The notes: a model not told the origin generated them from the sequence alone. Shown: positions 53,163 to 61,948, counted from the stretch's first letter. The stretch: 64,000 nucleotides of DNA from Petrotoga sp. 9PWA.NaAc.5.4 (GCF_002895485.1 NZ_AZRK01000013.1:1-64000), one strand, 5' to 3'. Numbers and translations: made by a program.

Positions 53163-53169
53163 CACATTA

Positions 53170-53490
53170 AATAAGTGTTTGAAGTTATAGCGGGTCCAGG
53201 ACGGAGCCCTCTCCCTCTCTGGCTACAAGTACCGAAGAAGTTAAAGAAATTTATATTTTGTAGAATTAGATAGGTACTTTAGAAATGAAAATTTTCAGAA
53301 AATAAGTGTTTGAAGTTATAGCGGGTCCAGGGCGGAGCCCTCTCCTTCTCTGGCTACAAATATCGAAGAAGTTAAAGAAATAGAGAATTGGTCAAAATTA
53401 GAATTGTGAAAGTATTTTATAAAAAATTTAATGCTAAAACATATATAAAATGGGGTTTTTATAATCTCTAAAGAGAGTAATCAAAAAATT
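53170..53490 (+). repeat. Two copies of the interspersed 5'-leader repeat before the ALDH gene
   Basis: A 5'-truncated copy (53170-53274) and a full copy (53275-53490) share ATAAGTGTTTGAAGTTATAG, GCGGGTCCAGG and TACAA at a period of 131 bp. The second ends ATAATCTCTAAAGAGAGTAA and TTTAAAGGAGG, the ribosome site of the ALDH gene. They fill the 345-bp gap in what is otherwise one functional operon. Confidence 0.82.
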
Positions 53491-53507
53491 TAAAGGAGGA
53501 ATTAACT

Positions 53508-55139
53508 TTGAATAACTCAATACCAATATTTGAAATGCCAGAAAATGAACCTGTTTTAAACTATGAACCTGGAAGTAAAGAAAAGGAAGAACTAAAAAGG
53601 AAGATTAACGAATTTAAAAATCAAAAAATCGAAATACCGCTAATAATAGCTGGAAAAGAAATAAAAACAGGTAATCTTGGAAAATGTGTAATGCCTCACG
53701 ATTATAAACATGTACTTGCAGAATACCATAAAGCAGGAGAAAAAGAAGTAAAAATGGCTATAGACGCAGCTCTGGAGGCAAAAAAAATTTGGGATGAATT
53801 CTCATGGGTCGATAGAATATCAATATTTAAAAAAGCAGGCGATCTCTTATCAACGACATGGAGGAGTACTTTAAATGCTGCAACGATGTTAGGGCAGAGC
53901 AAAAATGCATATCAAGCTGAAATAGATTCAGCTTGCGAGTTATCGGATTTTTTTAGATTTAATGCTTACTATGCGATGAAAATTTATTTAGATCAACCTC
54001 AATCATCTAAAGGAACGTGGAATAGATCAGAATACAGGCCGTTAGAAGGATTCGTTTTTGCTGTAACCCCTTTTAATTTTTCTTCTATTGCAGGAAACTT
54101 ACCTACAGCCCCTGCAATAATGGGAAATACAGTTTTATGGAAGCCTGCGTCTTCTGCTGTTTATTCAGCGTATTTCATAATGAAATTGTTAAAAGAAGCT
54201 GGATTACCTGATGGTGTAATTAATTTTATTCCAGGACCAGGTTCAGAAATAGGCAATTTGGTTTTAAAAGATCCAAATCTTGCGGGTATACATTTCACAG
54301 GGTCCACTTCAACTTTTCAAAACATGTGGGAAACGGTAGGGCAAAACATTAGAAACTATAAAACTTATCCACGAATTGTCGGGGAAACTGGCGGAAAAGA
54401 TTTTATAGTAGCTCATGAATCAGCGAATGTAGAAGCTCTTGTAACAGCTTTAATAAGAGGTGCCTTTGAATATCAAGGGCAAAAATGCTCGGCAGTCTCA
54501 AGAGCTTATATACCAAATAACATCTGGAAAGACGTAAAAGAAAAGATGATGCAAGATTTGAAAGATATAAAGATAGGCTCACCTGAAGATTTTACAAATT
54601 TTATGAATGCAGTTATAGACAAAAGTTCTTTTGATAAAATTAAAGCTTATATTGAATTTGCCAAAAATAGTGAAGAAGCAGAGATTATTTATGGAGGAAA
54701 TTGTGATGATTCGGTTGGTTATTTTATAGAACCTACAGTGATTTTAACGAAAAATCCAAAATTTAAAACTATGAAAGAAGAAATTTTTGGGCCTATCTTA
54801 ACAGTATATATATATGATCCCCAAAATTTTGTGGAAACTCTTAAATTATGCGATGAAACTTCTCCTTATGGATTAACTGGAGCTATATTTGCACAGGATA
54901 GAAAAGCTATCATTCAAGCAGAAAAAATTTTAGTGAATGCAGCGGGAAACTTTTATATTAACGATAAACCAACGGGTGCGGTTGTAGGGCAACAACCTTT
55001 TGGTGGAGCAAGAGCATCAGGAACAAACGATAAAGCAGGTACAATCATAAACTTATTAAGATGGACTTCTGTTAGAACTATAAAAGAAAACTTTGTTCCT
55101 GCGGAAAATTTTAAATATCCTTTTATGGAAGAAAAATAA
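53508..55139 (+). CDS. pruA: L-glutamate gamma-semialdehyde (P5C) dehydrogenase
   Basis: A 543-residue aldehyde dehydrogenase of the 1-pyrroline-5-carboxylate subgroup, giving glutamate from the proline-oxidation product. The nucleotide-binding part is FTGSTSTFQNMW, the base Glu is VGETGGKDF and the nucleophile Cys is YQGQKCSAVSRAY; the anchor FGGARASGTNDKAG near the end is typical of PruA. Length matches the monofunctional form. The start is TTG at 53508 after AAAGGAGG. Confidence 0.93.
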   Translation: MNNSIPIFEMPENEPVLNYEPGSKEKEELKRKINEFKNQKIEIPLIIAGKEIKTGNLGKCVMPHDYKHVLAEYHKAGEKEVKMAIDAALEAKKIWDEFSWVDRISIFKKAGDLLSTTWRSTLNAATMLGQSKNAYQAEIDSACELSDFFRFNAYYAMKIYLDQPQSSKGTWNRSEYRPLEGFVFAVTPFNFSSIAGNLPTAPAIMGNTVLWKPASSAVYSAYFIMKLLKEAGLPDGVINFIPGPGSEIGNLVLKDPNLAGIHFTGSTSTFQNMWETVGQNIRNYKTYPRIVGETGGKDFIVAHESANVEALVTALIRGAFEYQGQKCSAVSRAYIPNNIWKDVKEKMMQDLKDIKIGSPEDFTNFMNAVIDKSSFDKIKAYIEFAKNSEEAEIIYGGNCDDSVGYFIEPTVILTKNPKFKTMKEEIFGPILTVYIYDPQNFVETLKLCDETSPYGLTGAIFAQDRKAIIQAEKILVNAAGNFYINDKPTGAVVGQQPFGGARASGTNDKAGTIINLLRWTSVRTIKENFVPAENFKYPFMEEK

Positions 55140-55164
55140 AAAACCCGATTTTCGGGTTTTTTTA
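55137..55164. terminator. Shared bidirectional terminator
   Basis: AAAAAACCCGA and TCGGGTTTTTT form a stem with T runs on both strands. It ends the ALDH transcript and, on the minus strand, the tRNA operon. Confidence 0.9.
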
Positions 55165-55165
55165 T

Positions 55166-55240
55166 TGGAGCGGATAACGGGATTCGAACCCGCGACCCCT
55201 TGCTTGGCAAGCAAGTGCTCTACCGCTGAGCTATATCCGC
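55166..55240 (-). tRNA. tRNA-Gly (GCC)
   Basis: On the minus strand GCGGATA pairs with TATCCGC as acceptor stem, with AGCTCAGCGGTAGAGC (D arm), anticodon loop TTGCCAA, GGTTCGAATCC (T arm) and an encoded CCA. 75 bases. Confidence 0.97.
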
Positions 55241-55249
55241 ATATTATTT

Positions 55250-55337
55250 TGGTGCGCGAGGTGGGACTTGAACCCACACGGATTATTAATCCACAGGATT
55301 CTAAGTCCTGCGCGTCTGCCAGTTCCGCCACTCGCGC
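55250..55337 (-). tRNA. tRNA-Leu (TAG)
   Basis: On the minus strand the acceptor GCGCGAG pairs with CTCGCGC; anticodon loop CTTAGAA; a long variable arm (TGGATTAATAATCC), as expected for Leu; T arm GGGTTCAAGTCCC; encoded CCA. 88 bases. Confidence 0.96.
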
Positions 55338-55362
55338 TTTTTAATAAATAACATATAAAAAA

Positions 55363-55438
55363 TGGTGACCCGCCTGGGATTCGAACCCAGGACCCTTTGA
55401 TTAAAAGTCAAATGCTCTACCGACTGAGCTAGCGGGTC
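55363..55438 (-). tRNA. tRNA-Lys (TTT)
   Basis: On the minus strand the acceptor GACCCGC pairs with GCGGGTC; D arm AGCTCAGTCGGTAGAGC; anticodon loop ACTTTTAAT region with TTT; T arm GGGTTCGAATCCC; encoded CCA. 76 bases. First gene of the tRNA operon. Confidence 0.97.
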
Positions 55439-55479
55439 ACTATTGTTAGTATTTATATTATATTAAACTAACAGATATT

Positions 55480-55508
55480 ATTATATACATTAATCAATAT
55501 TTTGTCAA
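55480..55508 (-). promoter_or_regulatory. Consensus promoter of the tRNA operon
   Basis: On the minus strand TTGACA (55503-55508), exactly 17 bases, TATAAT (55480-55485). Both hexamers match the sigma-70 consensus perfectly, as expected for a stable-RNA promoter. Confidence 0.88.
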
Positions 55509-55550
55509 GCTTAAATTAAAAACAAAAAGTAAAATTGTTTTTAATATTAA

Positions 55551-56615
55551 TTATCTTTCTCCTTGTAAAAAGAATTTAGAAGAAAAAAACAAAAGTAAAA
55601 TTCCACTTGTAAATAAAATAATATTTATTGTTAGAAAATTATTAAAAGTTATTTGTTCAATTCCTGCAGAAAATCTAACAGAATCAACGACATATTTAAC
55701 TGGCAAAAAATTACTTATCCACCTGACTGAAATAGGTAAAAATTCTATTGGGAAATAAACTCCAGCGAAGAAAGTCATAGCAACATAAAGCAATGATGCC
55801 ACTTCACTTGTTACTGATGGTTCTTTAAATAAAAGTAAGAGTAATACACCAAAACCCATCATGCCTATAGAAGAACTTACAAAAACTAATATAAGATAAA
55901 CCCAATTAAAATCGAAGCGTAAATTAAACGCAAACCTAGCTAAGATAATTATAATAATTAAAGAAATAAAATTCAAAATCAATTTTGTAGATGATGCTGA
56001 CAAAGTAAATTCTAAAGGTTTCATGGGAGAAGTTTTTAATTTTTTTATCAATCCTAGTTTTTTGTATCTTCCGAAGACTATTATCATAGAAAACATGCCA
56101 CCGGATAATAGAGATAAGGCTATTACACCAGTTAAAATATAATCTAAAGGATTTTCTTCGTACTGCCCAGTCGAGGTTCTTATGAAATCTATTTTTATAT
56201 AATCTTCATTCACACCTGAAAGATATTTCTTTATAATATTTTGCAATTCTAATTTCAAAAATATAAGAGATTGATTAGTTATTTCAGATTCTTTTTGGAT
56301 AAAGGTTATTTCATTATTTTCTGCTAAAAACAGCCCTATATCGATTTTTCCTTCTTCTAAAGCTTTTGAAACGAGTAATTTTTCTTCAAAGATGTGCACA
56401 TTATAGGGAATTAATTCTATAAGCCTATTATCTATATTTCCAGATATTCCAACAGTATACTTATAATTTTGAGAAGATTCAGTGCCAAAAATCGTTCCAA
56501 ATAACAACAATAAAAGAATTGGTAAAAGAAGGGTAAAAAACAACTCCATCCAATTTCTAAAAGTTTCTTTATAAAATATAGTAAATAAAGAATACATTCT
56601 TTTATTTTTCACCAT
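55551..56615 (-). CDS. ABC-2 type transporter permease (second)
   Basis: A 354-residue membrane protein. One N-terminal helix (LFFTLLLPILLLLLFGTIFG), a large extracytoplasmic domain, then five helices ending with GVYFPIEFLPISVRWISNFLPVKYVVDSVRF, the ABC2_membrane signature. It overlaps the preceding permease by 14 bp. It forms an exporter with the paired permease and the ATPase; the substrate could be a drug, peptide or lipid. Confidence 0.9.
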   Translation of the reverse strand: MVKNKRMYSLFTIFYKETFRNWMELFFTLLLPILLLLLFGTIFGTESSQNYKYTVGISGNIDNRLIELIPYNVHIFEEKLLVSKALEEGKIDIGLFLAENNEITFIQKESEITNQSLIFLKLELQNIIKKYLSGVNEDYIKIDFIRTSTGQYEENPLDYILTGVIALSLLSGGMFSMIIVFGRYKKLGLIKKLKTSPMKPLEFTLSASSTKLILNFISLIIIIILARFAFNLRFDFNWVYLILVFVSSSIGMMGFGVLLLLLFKEPSVTSEVASLLYVAMTFFAGVYFPIEFLPISVRWISNFLPVKYVVDSVRFSAGIEQITFNNFLTINIILFTSGILLLFFSSKFFLQGER

Positions 56616-57744
56616 AAATCATCCCCTTATAACTTAAAGAGAAAATAAGAACTGAAGCTATCATCCAAACAACTGGAACAAGAATATTAGCAGGAAGAAG
56701 AGCAGTATTAGTCATTATCTTTCTCATTCCATCAACCAGATAAGTTACTGGATTAAAATATACGTACCATCTTATAATCCAAGGTGTGTTAGTTACCTCA
56801 AAATAGAAACCACTTAAAAATATAGTTGCTTGATAGATAATTTGAGATATAGCTCCTGCTGAAGACATATCTTTATACAAAGTAGAAAGAAAAAGCCCAA
56901 CACTTAAGATCACTAAGATAGAGAAAAAAGTGTAAAAAATAAAAGCAGGCTTATATATATAAGAACTGACATCAAATAGATACCCTTCAAAATACAGTAT
57001 AACTAAAGAAATTAGTAAAAGAATAATGTGAGAAAGTAAGAAACTTAAAAAGTATTCATTTCCCTTTATAGGAGAAGTTCCCAGTCTTTTAAAAATACCT
57101 TTTTCAACGTTGTATGAAAATTCGAAAGGGATATTAAAAACTGCAACTGTTAAAACAGACATGAGGATAATTGCAGGAAATAAAAAATCTCTATATCTAA
57201 AGGGTTGCTTTTCTTCAATACCCAATATTTCTTCTTTTATAATTAAATTCACTTCTGTTCCTCTTGTATGCATTATTATATTCACTTCGTCTATAAATAC
57301 TTTAAAAATATCTTTTGCGTACAAAGAAGCACTATCATTAGTGTAGTAAACTTGTAAGTTTGGAACAGTCAAGTCACTTAAAAAAAATTTGAGATTAAGA
57401 AGGTTGAAATTTTCGGGGAATACAACGAATGTGTTTATATTAGATCTTTTTAGATGTTCTAACCCTTCATTATAATTTGAGTATTCTCTGATTTTAAATG
57501 GAATATTGTTGGATGTTTCTAAAGAAAAAATGTCTTCAAAAGTAGTTTTTACAATACCTTCTAAAGGTTGTTCGTAGTATACTCCTATTGTGAAGTCCAT
57601 ATTGTTAGGATTTCCAATATTTTCAAATATACTGACAAATAAGATGAAAAACAATGTTGGAAATATTATGGTCCAAAATGGAATGGCGAACTCTCTTGAA
57701 GAATTAATAAAAAAAGCCTTTGTAAGATTTATTATTTTTTTCAT
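56602..57744 (-). CDS. ABC-2 type transporter permease (first)
   Basis: A 380-residue permease with the same layout as its neighbour: N-terminal helix FWTIIFPTLFFILFVSIF, a soluble domain of about 150 residues, and C-terminal helices with IFLSGFYFEVTNTPWIIRWYVYFNPVTYLVDGMR. It lies 10 bp after the ATPase gene. Confidence 0.9.
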   Translation of the reverse strand: MKKIINLTKAFFINSSREFAIPFWTIIFPTLFFILFVSIFENIGNPNNMDFTIGVYYEQPLEGIVKTTFEDIFSLETSNNIPFKIREYSNYNEGLEHLKRSNINTFVVFPENFNLLNLKFFLSDLTVPNLQVYYTNDSASLYAKDIFKVFIDEVNIIMHTRGTEVNLIIKEEILGIEEKQPFRYRDFLFPAIILMSVLTVAVFNIPFEFSYNVEKGIFKRLGTSPIKGNEYFLSFLLSHIILLLISLVILYFEGYLFDVSSYIYKPAFIFYTFFSILVILSVGLFLSTLYKDMSSAGAISQIIYQATIFLSGFYFEVTNTPWIIRWYVYFNPVTYLVDGMRKIMTNTALLPANILVPVVWMIASVLIFSLSYKGMIYGEK

Positions 57745-57754
57745 AATATCCCAC

Positions 57755-58684
57755 CTAATCTCTTAATTTCTTACCTGTCAGGCTTAAGAACACATCTTCT
57801 AAATTAGGCTTTCTTATAATCATATTTGATATATCGAATCCTTTTGTTTTTGCTACTTCAAATAGTGTGGTAAGAACACTTTCTACATCTTTTGTCTCGA
57901 TTGTATATGATCCTTCATTCTCGGTTATTTTGAAATATAAACTATTGAAGAAATCTTCTTTTATATCTTCAGATTTACCGTTAGAATTAATCTGGAAAGT
58001 GATTATAGAATTCATTTGTAAAGAATGAATAAGTTCTTTGAGTGTACCTTCTGCAATTATATGTCCTTGATCAAATATATATATTCTATCCGCTAAAAAT
58101 TCTGCTTCTTCCATATAATGAGTTGTCAATATTATTGTTTTTCCAGATTCTCTCATTTTTTGTATAATATACCAGGTTTTTCTTCTTGCTTGAGGATCTA
58201 AGCCTGTCGTAGGCTCGTCAAGGAAGACTAACTCAGGATCATTAATAATTGCGGTAGCAATGGCAAGTCTTTGTAATTGACCTCCGGATAGTTTTGATAT
58301 TTTGCTATTTCTTTTTTCCTCAAGGCCGAAATCAGAAATTAATTTTTCTATATCAACACTTTTCTGATACAAACCTGAAAATGTTTTTATTATTTCAACA
58401 ACTTTCAAGTTTTCAAAAAAATTCGATTCCTGTAATTGAACACCAATTTTCTCTTTTATTTTAGAATCTACTTTTTCGATTTTTTCACCAAAATAATAAA
58501 TTTCTCCTTCATCCTTATCCCTTAATCCTTCTATTATTTCAAGAGTCGTTGTTTTTCCCGCTCCGTTTGGTCCCAAAATTGCTATTATTTCTTCTTTCTT
58601 AACATGAAAAGATATATCATCAATAGCCTTAATATCTTTATAATACTTTTTTAAATTCTTAACTTCTAAGATATTTTCCCCCAT
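57755..58684 (-). CDS. ABC-2 exporter ATP-binding protein (DrrA/CcmA-like)
   Basis: About 309 residues. Walker A GPNGAGKTT, signature KLSGGQLQRLAIA, Walker B LVFLDEPTTGLDPQAR and H-loop ILTTHYMEEAE, with the extended C-terminal domain (after AEGTLKELI) found in DrrA-type ATPases. The ATG at 58684 follows AAGGAGG; the frame is open from 58708. First gene of a three-gene exporter whose leader holds two repeat copies. Confidence 0.93.
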   Translation of the reverse strand: MGENILEVKNLKKYYKDIKAIDDISFHVKKEEIIAILGPNGAGKTTTLEIIEGLRDKDEGEIYYFGEKIEKVDSKIKEKIGVQLQESNFFENLKVVEIIKTFSGLYQKSVDIEKLISDFGLEEKRNSKISKLSGGQLQRLAIATAIINDPELVFLDEPTTGLDPQARRKTWYIIQKMRESGKTIILTTHYMEEAEFLADRIYIFDQGHIIAEGTLKELIHSLQMNSIITFQINSNGKSEDIKEDFFNSLYFKITENEGSYTIETKDVESVLTTLFEVAKTKGFDISNMIIRKPNLEDVFLSLTGKKLRD

Positions 58685-58711
58685 AATAATTTCCTCCTTA
58701 ATAAACATTAT

Positions 58712-59035
58712 TACCCACTTCAGAAATTTTAAAACTCCGATTCTATAAATGTTTTGACGCTTAGTTTTTTCAAAAATACCTCCTCAACTCTAATCCTTGC
58801 AAAATATGAATTTATTTAGTTTTTCGGTACTTGTACCGAAGGAAGGGGGAGAGGGCTGTGCCCTGAACCCATTGTAAATTCAAAAGCTTATTTTTAAAAA
58901 AATTCTCATTTCTAAAGTTCTTATCTAATTCTACAAAATATGAATTTCTTTAGTTTTTCGGTACTTGTACCGAAGGAAGGGGGAGAGGGCTCCGATCTGG
59001 ACCCATTGTAAATTCAAAATCTCATTTTATGAAAA
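58712..59035 (-). repeat. Two copies of the interspersed 5'-leader repeat before the exporter genes
   Basis: Read on the minus strand, a full copy (58712-58920) and a shorter copy (58921-59035) have a period of about 134 bp. They carry the best-preserved core, including the perfect palindrome TTCGGTACAAGTACCGAA. The near copy ends TTTCTGAAGTGGGTAATAA before the AAGGAGG of the ATPase gene. They occupy nearly all of the gap to the divergent operon. Confidence 0.85.
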
Positions 59036-59119
59036 GTTTCAGTAGTAACGATTTTTTTATTAAACAAACCTAATTTTATCATATTCTCATATTATTTTTG
59101 GAGTTTATTAAAATAATAC

Positions 59120-59158
59120 TTGACATTTTCAAATTTATGTGTTATAGTTAACTATAAC
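59120..59158 (+). promoter_or_regulatory. Consensus promoter with an 18-bp perfect palindromic operator
   Basis: TTGACA (59120-59125), 17-base spacer, TATAGT (59143-59148). The palindrome GTTATAGTTAACTATAAC (59141-59158) covers the -10 box and start region and is its own exact reverse complement. It is the likely operator of the GntR-family regulator encoded in the same operon, giving autoregulation. Confidence 0.8.
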
Positions 59159-59181
59159 AATAAAATTCGGGAGGAATTTTA

Positions 59182-60159
59182 ATGAAAAACATAAACTATT
59201 TTTCAAAACTCGTCCTCGCTCTAATTTTTGGAATATTGGCTATCTTTATTCCCACACTCTTTTTGAAAGTTATTTTTTCAATATTAGCCATTATTTTACT
59301 TGCTTTAAACCTTAAAAGCTTTAAAATATTGTTTGTTATCTTAGCTGTGGTTGTTTTTATAATACCAATGAGTATTGTTTCAAGTTTTATTAATCTACAT
59401 AACTGGGGAGACTTATGGAACAATCTTCTTGAAAATGATGGACATTACTCTTGGAACTATGATTATAAAAATCAAGTTAATAATATGATAACTATTGAAC
59501 CTGATACTTATATTGAAAGTGCAGAGCATCTACAAATCAGAGGTAAGAATTATGAAATAATTTTTGATAATTCATCTGATCAAATATATATTCCGAACCA
59601 AGTCCATCAAAGAAGAAATCAAGATCTATTAACTTTAACTTATAACGGGAGAGAAAATGAAAAAGTAGTTATAGTTGTCGGATCAAAAAATCCTTACAAA
59701 AGTATAAAAATTGACTCAATAGGATTATTATCAAGGGGAGATCTTAAAGTAGAAAATTTTAATATAAACACTACTGGATTAAGTTTTAACACAACCGTTG
59801 AAGCATCTATTCTTTCCATAAATTCTACTGGAGTAAGCATTAATAATGATATATATGCTGATAACGTCGAGGTAAGATCTACAGGAGTTGAATGGATAGG
59901 ATCGATAGGTGCCAAAGAAATTAATATATTTGGTACTGGAATGCAAATCAATTTGTCAACAATAGGAGCAGAAAATATTTTCATCCAAGGAACTGCTATG
60001 CAAGTTACTATAAAATATCAAGATTATTGGTCAGGAACGAGAGATTTAACGTTAAGCGGGACTTATGGTGATGTAACAATATTAGAACCTTCAAAAAACG
60101 AGGGCAATTTGGATATAAATGCTACTGGTAGAATAAAGGTCAAAAGGCAAAAATATTGA
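59182..60159 (+). CDS. Membrane protein with toast-rack/DUF4097-like beta repeats (paralog A)
   Basis: A 325-residue protein. Residues 1-75 hold two or three hydrophobic helices (LVLALIFGILAIFIPTLFL and on), similar to LiaF-type membrane parts. After about residue 100, short beta repeats follow with recurring S/T-T-G units (INTTGLSFN, INSTGVSIN, VRSTGVEW), like DUF4097 putative adhesins. The N-terminus starts 14 bases after GGGAGG. It is first in an operon with a GntR regulator, membrane protein and ABC ATPase, and has a paralog at the end. An envelope-sensing role is inferred. Confidence 0.75.
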   Translation: MKNINYFSKLVLALIFGILAIFIPTLFLKVIFSILAIILLALNLKSFKILFVILAVVVFIIPMSIVSSFINLHNWGDLWNNLLENDGHYSWNYDYKNQVNNMITIEPDTYIESAEHLQIRGKNYEIIFDNSSDQIYIPNQVHQRRNQDLLTLTYNGRENEKVVIVVGSKNPYKSIKIDSIGLLSRGDLKVENFNINTTGLSFNTTVEASILSINSTGVSINNDIYADNVEVRSTGVEWIGSIGAKEINIFGTGMQINLSTIGAENIFIQGTAMQVTIKYQDYWSGTRDLTLSGTYGDVTILEPSKNEGNLDINATGRIKVKRQKY

Positions 60160-60172
60160 AAGGGATGCAAGT

Positions 60173-60541
60173 ATGTTCTATGAAGTTGACAAACACAGTG
60201 GAATACCGTCTTATATTCAAATAATGAATCAAATAAAAAAGGAAATAATAATTGGGAATTTAAAGAAAGGTGATAGTTTGCCACCTGTAAGAGAGCTTAG
60301 CAAAATTTTCAAAGTCAACGTAAACACTATTTTAAGGGCTTTAGAAAAGTTGGAATTGGAAGGGTATTTAGAAGCACAACACGGCGTAGGCTTTTTTATA
60401 TCTACGAATATAGATTTAAGAACGTCTATTTTTAACGAAGTAAGTAACTTTGTAGAGAAAATGAAAAAAGAGAATTTGGACTTAGAAACTGTTAAATTAT
60501 TATTAGAGGAGGCTTGGAAAAATGGACAATTTTCTGAATAA
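60173..60541 (+). CDS. GntR-family transcriptional regulator (YtrA subfamily)
   Basis: A 122-residue repressor. The winged helix-turn-helix (about 1-70) has the GntR signature IPSYIQIMNQIKKEII, GDSLPPVRELSKIFKVNVNTILRALEKLELEGYL. The short C-terminal helical region of about 50 residues is the YtrA type. Such regulators control ABC exporters in envelope-stress responses. The 18-bp palindrome at the operon promoter is its likely target. Confidence 0.9.
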   Translation: MFYEVDKHSGIPSYIQIMNQIKKEIIIGNLKKGDSLPPVRELSKIFKVNVNTILRALEKLELEGYLEAQHGVGFFISTNIDLRTSIFNEVSNFVEKMKKENLDLETVKLLLEEAWKNGQFSE

Positions 60542-61121
60542 AATGGAGGTTTTCTTTCACAAGGAATTCACTGAAAAAAGCGGAAGGATATTTTTGTTTG
60601 CTTTAATCTTTTTATTTGTTATACCTTTTAATGTTTCATTTTTATCTTTCTTTTTTATCTTTTTGTTTTTAACTAATATGCTTGGACATGATTTGAGAAA
60701 CAAAAAGTTTTCTCTGATAATCTCGTTACCTTTTTCTTATAAGGAAATTTTCTTTTCATCTTTTATTTTATCAATTCTTTTGATAGCAATTCCAGGTTCT
60801 ATCGGGTTAGCTTTTGTAAATTTTAGTGAATTTCTTGGATATTCAGCTTTTTTAAGAATCATTAGTGTAATAATTTTTGCGATGGCTTACTTTGCTATAA
60901 TTATAATTTCGGTAATTTTAGGTGGAGATTCTTTTGGGATGCCATTTTTAATATTCTTAGCTGATTGGATAATTGGAGGATTAGGATCTAATTATGTTGT
61001 TAACCCTTATAAGCTAATTAGCCCTTATCACCAAGGTAACCTTTGGGCAAGTCTTGTGTTTTCAGTATTTCTTTTATTCTTGTCTTTATACTTATTTGAA
61101 AAGAGAGGTGTTCAAAAATGA
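60522..61121 (+). CDS. Small ABC-2-like permease
   Basis: A 199-residue membrane protein with about six helices, overlapping the GntR gene by 20 bp and the ATPase by 4 bp. The DLRNKKFSLIISLPFSYKEIFFSSF segment resembles ABC-2 permease loops. It is probably the membrane half of the transporter whose ATPase follows. The sequence is otherwise not distinctive. Confidence 0.72.
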   Translation: MDNFLNKMEVFFHKEFTEKSGRIFLFALIFLFVIPFNVSFLSFFFIFLFLTNMLGHDLRNKKFSLIISLPFSYKEIFFSSFILSILLIAIPGSIGLAFVNFSEFLGYSAFLRIISVIIFAMAYFAIIIISVILGGDSFGMPFLIFLADWIIGGLGSNYVVNPYKLISPYHQGNLWASLVFSVFLLFLSLYLFEKRGVQK

Positions 61122-61948
61122 TAGTTGAGGTTAAAGATTTGGTAAAAAGTTTTAACTCAAAACCTGTTCTAAATAAAATTAATTTTAATGTAGAAGAAGG
61201 AGAAATATTTTCTATTATAGGTCCAAATGGTGCAGGAAAAACAACAACTCTTAGATGTTTGTATGGAGAATTAAAGCCTGACAGTGGAGAAATAAAATTA
61301 TTTTCTGAAAATATAAACTCAAAGGTAAAAACAAAAATTTCAGTGATGACAGAAGATAGACTGACTTTTTCCAATTTCAAAGGTAGTGATTATCTTAAAA
61401 TTTGGAGTATGCTTTATCCAAACTTTAATCAAGAAACATTTTCGAATTTCGTTTTGCATTATAATTTAGATATGAATCAAAAAGTAGAAAGATACTCTAT
61501 GGGTATGAAAACATTATTTTATTTGGCTTTGACTATATCAAGTAACGCCGATCTTTTACTTTTAGATGAACCGACACAAAACCTTGATCCAGTAATAAGA
61601 GCAGAAGCTTTAGGGATTTTAAGAAGATATGCGAACGAAACGAACAAAACAATTGTAATCTCATCGCACGAAATATATGAACTTGAAGAAATATCTACGT
61701 CATTTGCGATAATAAGGGAAGGAAAGATATTGTATGCTGATGATATTGATTCAGCAAAAGAAAAACATCGAATGATAAGAAAAGGAGAACCAATACCAAC
61801 TGGAGAAGTAATCACTAACTTTGAAGAAGAAGTATTAGTAAAAACAAACGAAGAAATTGGAAGATTCCCAACTTTCAATGAAATAGTTCTCGGTTATTTA
61901 AGAAGTACTCAAACATTTAGTCCCTTTGGTATTCAAAAATTAAAGTGA
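61118..61948 (+). CDS. ABC transporter ATP-binding protein (YtrB-like)
   Basis: A 276-residue ATPase. Walker A GPNGAGKTTTLR, Walker B LLLLDEPTQNLDP and H-loop VISSHEIYEL. The signature reads RYSMGMKTLFYLAL, a relaxed LSGGQ as in YtrB/BcrA-like proteins. The C-terminal extension of about 70 residues has no recognised domain. Part of the GntR-regulated unit. Confidence 0.88.
   Translation: MIVEVKDLVKSFNSKPVLNKINFNVEEGEIFSIIGPNGAGKTTTLRCLYGELKPDSGEIKLFSENINSKVKTKISVMTEDRLTFSNFKGSDYLKIWSMLYPNFNQETFSNFVLHYNLDMNQKVERYSMGMKTLFYLALTISSNADLLLLDEPTQNLDPVIRAEALGILRRYANETNKTIVISSHEIYELEEISTSFAIIREGKILYADDIDSAKEKHRMIRKGEPIPTGEVITNFEEEVLVKTNEEIGRFPTFNEIVLGYLRSTQTFSPFGIQKLK

Noticed and set aside
55056-55331. 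Open frames reading MAELADAQDLESCG and CGYSSAVEHLLAKQ
   Set aside because: These are well-known artefacts of translating tRNA-Leu and tRNA-Gly; both lie on the tRNA genes.
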